A DNA stretch of 64,000 nt from NCBI GenBank assembly GCA_012840445.1, contig DULI01000008.1:62001-126000 (forward strand). Direction: 5' to 3'. The notes under the pieces are model-generated. The model was not told the DNA's origin, made no database searches, and saw nothing but the letters and a program-made list of their open reading frames with translations. The first letter of the stretch is position 1. Each line of letters begins with the position of its first letter. This document shows, piece after piece, positions 45,099 to 52,911 of this stretch. A program made the translations under genes and the position numbers. The DNA comes from Clostridiales bacterium. Lineage in GTDB: Bacteria; Bacillota; Clostridia; Oscillospirales; Acutalibacteraceae.

Positions 45099-45407
45099 AT
45101 GAACGGGATTTTGCTGCTTTTGACCCTTTCGGTGGTTATCGAGGGACTTATTCAATACGGAAAGAACATTTATGACTGGTTTGCTGGAGGGAATGCCAAA
45201 ACCGCAATAACGCAGCTCTGCGCCATGACAATATCAATCCTGCTGTGCCTGGCGACGGGGGCTGATATTTTTAAAGCTATCGGGATTTATTTTTATTGGC
45301 CGGTCTTGGGCGTTGTACTTACCGGGATATTTGCTAGCCGCGGTTCAAATTATGTAAGCGATTTTATTAAAAAACTCGAGCTTTCAAACAGAGGAAAAAG
45401 TGAATAA
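45099..45407 (+). CDS. small three-segment membrane protein, holin-like
   Basis: 102 residues with three hydrophobic segments (about 3-18, 36-54 and 58-80) and a charged C-terminus (FIKKLELSNRGKSE). Size and layout resemble small holin-like proteins, and a YWPVLGVVLTG stretch is similar to ones I recall from clostridial hypothetical proteins. No endolysin or other phage gene is near, so I do not call it a phage gene. GGGGTAGGG precedes the ATG. Function unknown. Confidence 0.65.
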   Translation: MNGILLLLTLSVVIEGLIQYGKNIYDWFAGGNAKTAITQLCAMTISILLCLATGADIFKAIGIYFYWPVLGVVLTGIFASRGSNYVSDFIKKLELSNRGKSE

Positions 45408-45459
45408 AGTGTTATTTTTATGGCAATTTTAAATAAAAACAAGAAATGGGTTGTTCAAA

Positions 45460-45957
45460 ATGAAAAACGCAAGCCCGTTTTTAACCCTGTTAACATTAGG
45501 TTTGGTGCTGGTTTTGGCGATTTCTTTTACGGTATACGTCAGTTCGCTCGGCAGAAAGATTAAAAGTCTCAATAGCAGCATGGCGGGGATTGGCAGGAAT
45601 ATTGGACAGACGGAGATTAAAATCATTGACAATACCCACTCGCTTGACTCTGAAACTGTCGAAAAAATTGCCCAACGGGCTACAATGTTTTTGCATTCTT
45701 TGCAGGACGGGAATTTGGGTTCGGTTAAGGACATAATATCCGCTGAGTTTTATGAAAAATTAAAGAACAGCACTGACAGTAACAGAATAAAAATACAGTC
45801 AATTCTTCAAATAGCAGTTGCACAGACACAGAATACAGTAACGGCTTTTTGCCAGGTGATATTAGAGGACCAAGAATACGGAACACTAAAGATAGAGCCT
45901 GAGATTGAGTTTATTAAAACGGAAAACGAATATTTGATTAATAAATTTGAGTATTAA
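45460..45957 (+). CDS. hypothetical protein with N-terminal membrane anchor
   Basis: 165 residues. One hydrophobic segment (about 6-27), then a short coiled segment, and a C-terminal alpha/beta domain (about 70-165) resembling the NTF2-like fold of small secreted proteins (FLHSLQDGNLGSVKDIISAEFYEKL, then FCQVILEDQEYGTLKIEPEIEFI). Catalytic residues are not evident. The ATG at 45460 is preferred to a TTG nine bases earlier; the ribosome site is weak. It follows the membrane protein gene by 52 bases and may be co-transcribed. Confidence 0.65.
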   Translation: MKNASPFLTLLTLGLVLVLAISFTVYVSSLGRKIKSLNSSMAGIGRNIGQTEIKIIDNTHSLDSETVEKIAQRATMFLHSLQDGNLGSVKDIISAEFYEKLKNSTDSNRIKIQSILQIAVAQTQNTVTAFCQVILEDQEYGTLKIEPEIEFIKTENEYLINKFEY

Positions 45958-45982
45958 AAAAACCGCTTTACAGCGGTTTTTT
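45956..45982. terminator. bidirectional terminator between the hypothetical gene and cca
   Basis: AAAAACCGCT / AGCGGTTTTTT stem with TTAC loop at the convergent ends. Confidence 0.88.
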
Positions 45983-47338
45983 GTTTTTCCATAAGTTTTC
46001 TGCATATTCAAGCAAAACTTTTTTCTCGTTTGGCAACTTGTCTTCCATTACCAAATTTAATAATTCGTTAAGGCAAATTCCTATGTCCCGGCCCTCTTTA
46101 AAACCAATGGCGATAAGGTCATGCCCGTTAATGGCAAGATCGCGCAGCCTAAAGCATTTGCCTTCTTTAATTATCTGGTCAAGCATTTCCAAAATCCTGC
46201 CAAGCGCTTTTAAACTGTCTGATACTTTATGCGGGTTTTGCCCAAGCCTGTCAGCACGTTTTACTTCTATTAAGCGCCTGAAATTTTCTTCGCCAAACCT
46301 TGAAAGCCAACGCTTTATGTGCTTTTCATCCGCAATTATTTCATCATCGTGATAAAGCACCAGTTTGGTTACCAGTTCTATGGTCTTGTTATCATACCTT
46401 AACTGCCTAAGGCGTTTTTGGGCAATCTCTGCGCTTGCTTTCTGGTGGCCTTTAAAATGCCCAATACCTTTGCTGTCAACGGTATAGCATTTTGGCTTTG
46501 CCATGTCGTGAAACAGCATGGTAAGCCTTACAATCAGGTCAGGTGGGGCGCTTGTAACAGTCTGTGCTGTGTGTTCCCAGACATTCAAATGGTGCCATGG
46601 ATTATTTTGAATAAACCCTATCATTTGGGAAATTTCCGGTATTATGACCGATAAAATTTCGTGGCAGTTTAGAAGGACTGGTTTTACGCCCTTTCCCAAA
46701 AGCAGTTTGTTAAACTCTGATGAAATTCTTTCATTCGCTATATATTTAAGAAGCGACTTAAGTTCCACCGCGGCTCTGAAGGTTTCAGGCTCCAGATTAA
46801 AATTTAAGGTGCTGCAAAAACGAAGTGCTCGTATAATGCGCAGCGCGTCTTCCTGAAAACGCTCCCTGGGGTTGCCCACACATCTGACCAATTGCCTGTC
46901 CAGATCATTTCGGCCGCCAAAATAATCAACCAACCCTACCCGGCTGTTAAAAGCCAAGGCATTTATGGTAAAATCCCTGCGGGCAAGGTCTTCTTTAAGA
47001 CTTTTAACAAATGTGACCGAGTCAGGGCGACGATTGTCGGAATATGTGCCGTCTGCCCTAAAGGTGGTGACCTCAAAAGACTTTCCTTCAATAACAACGG
47101 TTACGGTGCCGTGTTTTATTCCCGTTTCAATTACCGTATAATCTTTAAAGCACTCGAGGATTTGCCTCGGAGGCGCACTGGTGCAGATATCGTAATCTTC
47201 GGGCTGCAGGCCCAGCAGGCTGTCCCTAACGCACCCGCCGACTAAATAGGCTTCGAAACCGCTGCATTCTAGGCGGTCGATAATTAATTGTGCTGATTTT
47301 GGGATATACAAGGCTATTGCAACCTTTCCATAAGGCAT
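45968..47338 (-). CDS. cca: CCA tRNA nucleotidyltransferase
   Basis: 456 residues. It adds or repairs the 3' CCA end of tRNAs. The nucleotidyltransferase head has YLVGGCVRDSLLG and the metal aspartates DYDICTSA, followed by the DFTINALAFN and RRDF block. The RxxxED template (ERFQEDALRIIRALRF) is present, and the C-terminal half contains an HD domain (LTMLFHDMAKPKC). The HD-bearing form is common in Clostridia. The only tRNA gene here encodes its own CCA, so this enzyme would mostly repair. The start codon is uncertain because no strong ribosome site precedes 47338. Confidence 0.93.
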   Translation of the reverse strand: MPYGKVAIALYIPKSAQLIIDRLECSGFEAYLVGGCVRDSLLGLQPEDYDICTSAPPRQILECFKDYTVIETGIKHGTVTVVIEGKSFEVTTFRADGTYSDNRRPDSVTFVKSLKEDLARRDFTINALAFNSRVGLVDYFGGRNDLDRQLVRCVGNPRERFQEDALRIIRALRFCSTLNFNLEPETFRAAVELKSLLKYIANERISSEFNKLLLGKGVKPVLLNCHEILSVIIPEISQMIGFIQNNPWHHLNVWEHTAQTVTSAPPDLIVRLTMLFHDMAKPKCYTVDSKGIGHFKGHQKASAEIAQKRLRQLRYDNKTIELVTKLVLYHDDEIIADEKHIKRWLSRFGEENFRRLIEVKRADRLGQNPHKVSDSLKALGRILEMLDQIIKEGKCFRLRDLAINGHDLIAIGFKEGRDIGICLNELLNLVMEDKLPNEKKVLLEYAENLWKNKKPL

Positions 47339-47355
47339 TTACAAAATCCAGGATG

Positions 47356-47382
47356 AAAAACGAGCAGTCGAATGCTGCCCGT
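47356..47382 (-). terminator. terminator of the transglutaminase gene
   Basis: On the minus strand ACGGGCAG / CTGCTCGT (one G-T pair) with a CATTCGA loop, then TTTT. Confidence 0.8.
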
Positions 47383-47393
47383 CTTTTTTATTA

Positions 47394-49550
47394 TTACCCG
47401 TTCATAATGATTCTTCTAAGCGCGACGATATCGACAACCGTTATGGTGCCTGATTCGTCCAAATCAGCCGCTAGAATCTGCGCATCATTAAGGACTTTTA
47501 TTCCCATTATATATGCCCTTATAGAAATAATGTCTACAACTGTTACGTTGCCGTCCCCGTCGACGTCCCCACGCCTGAATTCAGGTTCAGTTGGCTCTTC
47601 GGGTTCCTCGGGTTCTTCCGGATTTTCAGGTTCTTCAGGTTGTCCAGGTTCTTCCGGTTGTTCCGGTTCTTCGGGAACTTCCGGCTCCTCAGGCTCATTT
47701 TCCTGCTCAATTAATTCATTGACCTTCTCGACAGCTTCAAAAAGCTTTTCTACATTTACTACTAAAGCCTTTTCATAATCAGACAAATTGTCGTAACTTG
47801 TTTTGGCGCCGAGGACAATATCTTTGTGATCGAGCGTAATTAAATCAATGTCGGGCAGGGACTGTATTTTTAAGCTTACGGCTTCATGCCTTGACAAAGT
47901 AACCGTAACTTCGCAGGTTTTGGTGATACCGTCGGCAGTGACGGTGATTTGGGCAGTGCCAGTGCCCTTGGCAATAACGACACCGTTTTCGGTAACTTCG
48001 GCGACAGCGGAATTGCTTGAGGTAAAGGTAAGGGAATTAAATACCGAGTTTTCAGTAGTGGAAATATACAAAAATTCATGCATGTCGGTTGAAAGGACAA
48101 TCTCGGTCTTATTAAGCGTAAAGTCTTCGAGTGGCAGGGATTCCACAAGATTATAATCATATGTTCTTGCATAATCGGCAGCGGCGGAGTCATCGTTGGC
48201 GACAATTTGGGTTTCTATCCTATATGGCATGCGATTTGGACCCGGATAGTAAACCCATGTGAAGGCATATTTTTCTATAGTTTCAATGCTGTTTGGTATA
48301 ATTATTTTCTCAAGCGGTCCGGGTTCCACATGTAAATCATTACCCACATATGTCTTTATGAGGGTCTGTTCGTCAAAAGCCCCATCACAAATCCGTGTTA
48401 CCGGGATGCCGCCGAAGGAATATGGGACAACGGCTACCGGGCCAGTCCCGGTATATTCTGTGACCCAGAATTCACCGTTAACGTATTCAAGCTTGAAATC
48501 GCCGAAAGTTATTTTTTCTATTTCGAGCAGCTTATGATCGAATGAAAATGCCTCAATGCTGGAGTCAAAATAGGTGTGCCTGATTTCACCAGGGAAATCA
48601 TCAATTTCGCCGTTTTCATTATAGTCACGCCTGTTGGAGCTGTCCCAGGTGGAGTCGAAAAGCACCCATCTGCCGTTGGCATATGCTGCGTTCCAGGCGT
48701 GGTTGGAGTCGTTCTCGTCATCGGTAGGGGCTGTACCGGCGCCTTTAGCATAACCGGAAATCCACAGGCAGGGTACACCCACCGAGCGGAGCATAAGCTG
48801 GGAAAGCAGGGAATAGCCCTGGCAGACTGCATATTTATTCTGAAATACATAGTAAGGACTTTGCTTGGTTTCGTAGTCTATTAGCCATGTGCCGTCCCGC
48901 AATCCCGCCCAGTCGTAGTAGATGTTTTCGGCCACCCAGTCGTGAATCAGCAAAATCTTTTCATAGTCATTGGTGGCGCCATGGACTATTTCTTCGGCCT
49001 GTTGCTTTATTTCAAGGTAATGCTCGTATGTATCATAAAGGCCTTCGGTGCTTAGATAATCGGCAGGGTCAAGGGCAGAGAGCATTCGCGAAAATGAGTT
49101 GTTTTTCTGATAGTATTCGGAAGCAGGTATATAAATTTCGGTTTCGGTTTTAACGACAGGGAAGGGAATAAGAATACCCCTGTAATAGTACAAGTTTTTG
49201 GAAAAATAGAGGTATATGAAGTATGTATCCGGTTGAAGCCCGGAAAGATCAATCGTACCGCTAAAATTACCGGAGGACTGGTCCACATTGCCGATTACTT
49301 TGGTGGCCTCTTCGTGGTATTTGACGCTTACCTGAAACTTTATGTTTTCGGTGCTTGTTCTTCCGGAAATCTGGATTCTCTGGTTGTCTAAAACATCCAG
49401 TCTATAGTAATCCTCGTAAAAATAGCTTGAGGTAATATGGTCCAGCTTATCAAGTGCAAAGGTCAAGAGCGAATTGGAAAGCAACGCTAATACAATAATT
49501 ACGCTAATAATAACGCGCATAAATTTGTATTTTTTGATATGCTTTTGCAT
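47394..49550 (-). CDS. secreted transglutaminase-like protein with LRR, Ig-like and dockerin domains
   Basis: 718 residues with a signal peptide or anchor (about 11-33). Order: an N-terminal beta region (40-140), a transglutaminase/protease core with Cys243 (KYAVCQGYS), His284 (SNHAWNAAY) and Asp299 (VLFDSTWD), a BspA-type leucine-rich repeat segment (about 385-440), a Big_2-like Ig domain (about 475-560), a Pro/Glu repeat linker (about 615-657) and a C-terminal type I dockerin (658-718). The dockerin has two calcium F-hands, DVDGDGNVTVVDI and DLDESGTITVVDI. Dockerins bind cohesins of cellulosome-like complexes; no cohesin is in this window. Confidence 0.9.
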   Translation of the reverse strand: MQKHIKKYKFMRVIISVIIVLALLSNSLLTFALDKLDHITSSYFYEDYYRLDVLDNQRIQISGRTSTENIKFQVSVKYHEEATKVIGNVDQSSGNFSGTIDLSGLQPDTYFIYLYFSKNLYYYRGILIPFPVVKTETEIYIPASEYYQKNNSFSRMLSALDPADYLSTEGLYDTYEHYLEIKQQAEEIVHGATNDYEKILLIHDWVAENIYYDWAGLRDGTWLIDYETKQSPYYVFQNKYAVCQGYSLLSQLMLRSVGVPCLWISGYAKGAGTAPTDDENDSNHAWNAAYANGRWVLFDSTWDSSNRRDYNENGEIDDFPGEIRHTYFDSSIEAFSFDHKLLEIEKITFGDFKLEYVNGEFWVTEYTGTGPVAVVPYSFGGIPVTRICDGAFDEQTLIKTYVGNDLHVEPGPLEKIIIPNSIETIEKYAFTWVYYPGPNRMPYRIETQIVANDDSAAADYARTYDYNLVESLPLEDFTLNKTEIVLSTDMHEFLYISTTENSVFNSLTFTSSNSAVAEVTENGVVIAKGTGTAQITVTADGITKTCEVTVTLSRHEAVSLKIQSLPDIDLITLDHKDIVLGAKTSYDNLSDYEKALVVNVEKLFEAVEKVNELIEQENEPEEPEVPEEPEQPEEPGQPEEPENPEEPEEPEEPTEPEFRRGDVDGDGNVTVVDIISIRAYIMGIKVLNDAQILAADLDESGTITVVDIVALRRIIMNG
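47580..47693 (-). repeat. Pro/Glu tandem-repeat linker inside the transglutaminase gene
   Basis: About 38 codons of repeated EEP, EQP and ENP triplets between the Ig-like domain and the dockerin, made of near-identical 9-12 base units. Typical flexible linker; likely variable in length between strains. Confidence 0.8.
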
Positions 49551-49644
49551 TCTCTGACACTTCTTTCTAACAATACTTCATTATAAACTAATATTAGCAT
49601 AGATTTGGTAAATTTTAAATAGTTTTTATCGAATTGCTATTTTA

Positions 49645-49673
49645 TTGACTCAAAAGCTTCAAAATGATATTAT
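49645..49673 (+). promoter_or_regulatory. promoter for the NPKTG-anchored protein gene
   Basis: TTGACT, 17-base spacer, TATTAT, about 33 bases before the start codon. Confidence 0.85.
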
Positions 49674-49705
49674 ATAAAAAACTTTTGCAATAAAGGAAGA
49701 CTGAC

Positions 49706-50746
49706 ATGAAGAAAGTAAAGGTTGGCGTTTTGCTTGTTGTATCGGTATTAATCCTTGTTTTTCCGGTTTTAAATGTTAGTGCTATTTACTATGGGTTTGA
49801 TGAGAAGATTGACAGCGCGATGGAATATATAAAAAACAACCACAAATCGGAGGTTACAGCCGATATTTGGTCGCTGCTTTGTGTTGCGGCGGCAGGCAAA
49901 ATGGAAGACCCTGAGTACTCATTTATGGTGCCCAATATTAGCGCTGTCGATTTTAGCGAAAGCACGCCTGATACAGATATTGCAAAGGCTATTATTTCAC
50001 TTATAATTATGGGAAAAGACCCCGCTGATTTTGAGGGAAAGGACCTTACTGCCGAATTAACAAGACGCCAAAAAGACAACGGAGCCTTTAGCGAAAATTC
50101 GACCGCCAACAGCCATGCGTTTAACATAATTGCCCTTGAACTGGCAGACGTAGATTACAACAGCCAAAATGCCGTGGATTACCTTATATCCCTTAGAAAA
50201 CGCGACGGCGGGTATACGTACGACAATTCGTCAAATGTCGGAAACGTGGATACAAGCGGGATTGCGCTTGCGGCTTTGAGTTTTACCGAATACGGTAAAT
50301 CAAACTCAAAGCCTACGATTGAATATTTGAAAAGCGTATTAACGGCTGATGGTAACTTTGTTGGAAAAGACGAGTATGCTGCCGCCAATTCCTGTTCGCA
50401 GGCGCTCGCGATTATCGGACTTTATCTTATCGGAGAAGACCTGTTTGACAACACATGGTACAAGGCGGCCACTGCACTGATGTCCTATCAGGCACAAAAC
50501 GGAGGGTTCGCATATCAGCAAGGCAATGAGCCGGATTACTTTAGCACCCACCAAGTAATACCCGCGCTTTACGCGTTAAATAAAGCTTATGAGAATACCT
50601 CTCCAAGCCAGCCGCGCATACTTAACAACCCCAAAACGGGTGATGAGGGAATTCATCCAGCCATTATAACCTTTGCGGTAATAAGCCTCTTTATAGTCGT
50701 TGCATGCGTCGTAATTCCGATAATTAATAAAAAGAATAAAAAATAA
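49706..50746 (+). CDS. cell-wall anchored alpha/alpha-toroid (terpene-cyclase-like repeat) protein
   Basis: 346 residues. Signal peptide about 1-26. Four to five repeats end in glycine/aspartate turns of the squalene-cyclase/prenyltransferase type (KDNGAFSENSTANSHAFNIIA, RDGGYTYD, ADGNFVGKD, QNGGFAYQQG), predicting an alpha/alpha toroid. No DxDD or zinc-site residues of the enzymes are evident, so it is probably a binding protein. The C-terminus has NPKTG (about 310-314), a membrane segment and NKKNKK, which is a sortase sorting signal; NPKTG is used by sortase-B type enzymes. AAAGGAAG precedes the ATG. Confidence 0.85.
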   Translation: MKKVKVGVLLVVSVLILVFPVLNVSAIYYGFDEKIDSAMEYIKNNHKSEVTADIWSLLCVAAAGKMEDPEYSFMVPNISAVDFSESTPDTDIAKAIISLIIMGKDPADFEGKDLTAELTRRQKDNGAFSENSTANSHAFNIIALELADVDYNSQNAVDYLISLRKRDGGYTYDNSSNVGNVDTSGIALAALSFTEYGKSNSKPTIEYLKSVLTADGNFVGKDEYAAANSCSQALAIIGLYLIGEDLFDNTWYKAATALMSYQAQNGGFAYQQGNEPDYFSTHQVIPALYALNKAYENTSPSQPRILNNPKTGDEGIHPAIITFAVISLFIVVACVVIPIINKKNKK

Positions 50747-50752
50747 AAATAA

Positions 50753-50782
50753 AAAAACCTTCGGCTTTTGCCGAAGGTTTTT
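50753..50782. terminator. bidirectional terminator
   Basis: AAAAACCTTCGGC / GCCGAAGGTTTTT perfect 13-bp stem with TTTT loop, between the toroid gene and the convergent binding-protein gene. Confidence 0.94.
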
Positions 50783-52382
50783 ATCTTATTGTGCTCCTCT
50801 TTCCGACAAAGGCAAAGTCGATATTCCCGCTTTTAAGGTCCGGGTTAAAGTTTACAATATTGTCGCTAACAGCAAATACTCGCGGCGAGAAAAATATTGG
50901 GATTGCAGTATAGCATTCAAACAGCATCTGCTGGGCCTTTGTTAATTTTTGTATTAACTCGTTTTCATCGGTTGTATCTTTAAGCGATTCGACAAGCGTA
51001 TCAAATTCAGCGTTTGAAAAACCGCAAAAATTGTTTGGCGAATTGGAGGTAAATTTTTTAAGCAGATTTATTGCCGAATCGTCCGCCGATGAAACAGGAT
51101 ATAGTGCAAGCTGGTAGTCGCCAGACATAACCAGCGATTTCATTTTGCTTAAATCCACAAAGCTGATATTGATATATGCGCCAAGGTCCTGCTGCCAGCG
51201 CTGGACTATTGAGGTGGCAACGGTTCTGACAGATGGGTCGTCGATACACAGCAATGTGGTTGAGGGGAACTTTTTGCCCGGATGCTTAGATATACCCTCT
51301 AAAAACAGCCCGCGGGCCTGGACGGGATCGTAATCCACCGGATAAACAAAGCTGAATATTTCTGATATCTTTTTGTTCGCGACTTTAAGGTCCGGCGGAA
51401 TGTGGTAATCTGCCCTTTTGAAAAAGTTAGGCATTTCATTGGTATACGCATTGCGGTGTATTGATAAGGAAAAAGCTCTGCGTATCAAATTTGAACCGAT
51501 GTTTGACTGAGGGTTTATCAGCAGGCAGTAACAGGTATCATAGATTTCAACGGTTTTTCTGCCCTGTACCCGCTCAATTAGTGAATAGTTCAGTTCGGCG
51601 ATATCTACATCCTTGCTTTTAAGCCTTTCTATTAACGTGCTTGTTTCACTTTTTGTATAAATTTGAACGGCTGAAGGAAGCGTCTTTATATTGCCTTTAT
51701 ATTCGCCCGAGCGGTTGAGCCTAATATTTCCCGTTTCCAAGTCCCAAATTTTGACGTAAAACGGGCCGTTGGACAATACAGTATTGGCACTAAGCCCGTA
51801 CTTGCCTGCGCATTTTTCAAAAAACTGCCGGTTGCAGGGCATAAATACTGGGTTAGTAAGCAGGGTTAAAAAATCCGGGTTTGGTTTTTCGAGCATTATT
51901 TCAAGGACGTAATCGCTTAAAGCCATTACCCCCAACTCATCGGGGGAGCGGTTTCCTGCGATTATCGCGTCGGCATTCTTTATGCCTGACAGTAAATATG
52001 AGTGCGGGGATTTAAGGGCGGGGTCTGCCGCCCGTTTTAACCCAAACTCGAAATCCTGGGCTTTTAGCGGAGTGCCGTCGTGCCAAACAAGCCCTTCTGA
52101 TAAATAAAAGGTATAGATAAGCCCGTCGTCGGAAAGGGTGTAGGACTTTGCAGCGGCGGGGATAAGTTTGCCTCCGTCGTCATATCTGAACAATCCCTCG
52201 AATGTATTTCTGACAATTAAAAGCTCGGATGGCGAAAAGGCAAGTTGGGGATCAATATTTTTTAAGGTAGAATCCATTTCAAATTTTATTACCGCGTCGG
52301 CAGTTGAGCTGCCGCAGGCAGCCGTGCAGAAACACAGTATTGAAGCCAGTATGGCGCAGATTAACTTCCTAAAACTTGACAT
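50781..52382 (-). CDS. ABC-type oligopeptide substrate-binding lipoprotein
   Basis: 533 residues. A lipoprotein signal ends at Cys23 (FCTAAC). The rest is the SBP_bac_5 (OppA/DppA) fold: FEGLFRYDDGGKLIPAAAKSYTLSDDG near residues 60-90, SEGLVWHDGTPLKAQDF near 100, and a second lobe with the PYY-less ending FNPDLKSGNIDFAF. No permease or ATPase genes adjoin it, so it must share a transporter encoded elsewhere. The ATG at 52382 is preferred to a GTG nine bases earlier. It begins 19 bases after the nrdG stop and may be read from the nrdDG transcript. Confidence 0.88.
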   Translation of the reverse strand: MSSFRKLICAILASILCFCTAACGSSTADAVIKFEMDSTLKNIDPQLAFSPSELLIVRNTFEGLFRYDDGGKLIPAAAKSYTLSDDGLIYTFYLSEGLVWHDGTPLKAQDFEFGLKRAADPALKSPHSYLLSGIKNADAIIAGNRSPDELGVMALSDYVLEIMLEKPNPDFLTLLTNPVFMPCNRQFFEKCAGKYGLSANTVLSNGPFYVKIWDLETGNIRLNRSGEYKGNIKTLPSAVQIYTKSETSTLIERLKSKDVDIAELNYSLIERVQGRKTVEIYDTCYCLLINPQSNIGSNLIRRAFSLSIHRNAYTNEMPNFFKRADYHIPPDLKVANKKISEIFSFVYPVDYDPVQARGLFLEGISKHPGKKFPSTTLLCIDDPSVRTVATSIVQRWQQDLGAYINISFVDLSKMKSLVMSGDYQLALYPVSSADDSAINLLKKFTSNSPNNFCGFSNAEFDTLVESLKDTTDENELIQKLTKAQQMLFECYTAIPIFFSPRVFAVSDNIVNFNPDLKSGNIDFAFVGKRSTIR

Positions 52383-52400
52383 CGACCCCACACATCCCCA

Positions 52401-52910
52401 TTAAAGCTCGGTGGTAACAGCTGTTCCCTGTTCAAGAGATTTTTTGACATCGATTATTCGCTGGTTTTTGGAGCCCCTGAACTTAAGGTTCAGGGTCCTT
52501 TGGGAAAGAATAAACCTTCCGTCGATTATGTAATCGCTGTTTTGCAGCAGTTCAAGCCAACCGTTTTCACGGTTGGCTCCCTCGATTAATTCTTCGTATG
52601 TGTATCCGGTGTAGGTTATTACATCCATTCCAATGCCGTGGATCATTTTTGCCAGTTCTGCCAAGGGCTTGGCCTGGCAAAATGGCTCACCGCCGCTGAA
52701 TGTAACGCCCTTGATAAGTTTTGTGTTTTTTATTTCCTCAAACAATCTGTCGATAGAGACCAGCTTGCCGCCTTCGAAAGGGTGGGTCTGGGGGTTGTGG
52801 CATCCCTCGCAACGGTGAGGACAGCCCTGGCAGAAGACTGTAAACCTGTAGCCAGGGCCGTCTACAATAGATTCTCTGATAATTCCGGCAAGTCTTACTT
52901 CTTGTGACAA
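52401..52910 (-). CDS. nrdG: anaerobic ribonucleotide reductase activating protein
   Basis: 169 residues. A radical-SAM enzyme that installs the glycyl radical on NrdD. The cluster motif is Cys30-x3-Cys34-x2-Cys37 (CPHRCEGC) and FSGGEPFCQ is the SAM-binding loop. The start is TTG, eight bases after GGAGGAG and one base after the nrdD stop, so the pair is translationally coupled. Confidence 0.95.
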   Translation of the reverse strand: MSQEVRLAGIIRESIVDGPGYRFTVFCQGCPHRCEGCHNPQTHPFEGGKLVSIDRLFEEIKNTKLIKGVTFSGGEPFCQAKPLAELAKMIHGIGMDVITYTGYTYEELIEGANRENGWLELLQNSDYIIDGRFILSQRTLNLKFRGSKNQRIIDVKKSLEQGTAVTTEL

Positions 52911-52911
52911 A

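Noticed and set aside
45099-45407. Prophage remnant suggested by a holin-like protein
   Set aside because: No endolysin, structural or integrase genes nearby and no attachment-site repeats; flanking genes are ordinary chromosomal ones.
47580-47693. CRISPR-like short repeats
   Set aside because: The repeats are in frame and encode a Pro/Glu linker; no spacers and no cas genes exist in the window.
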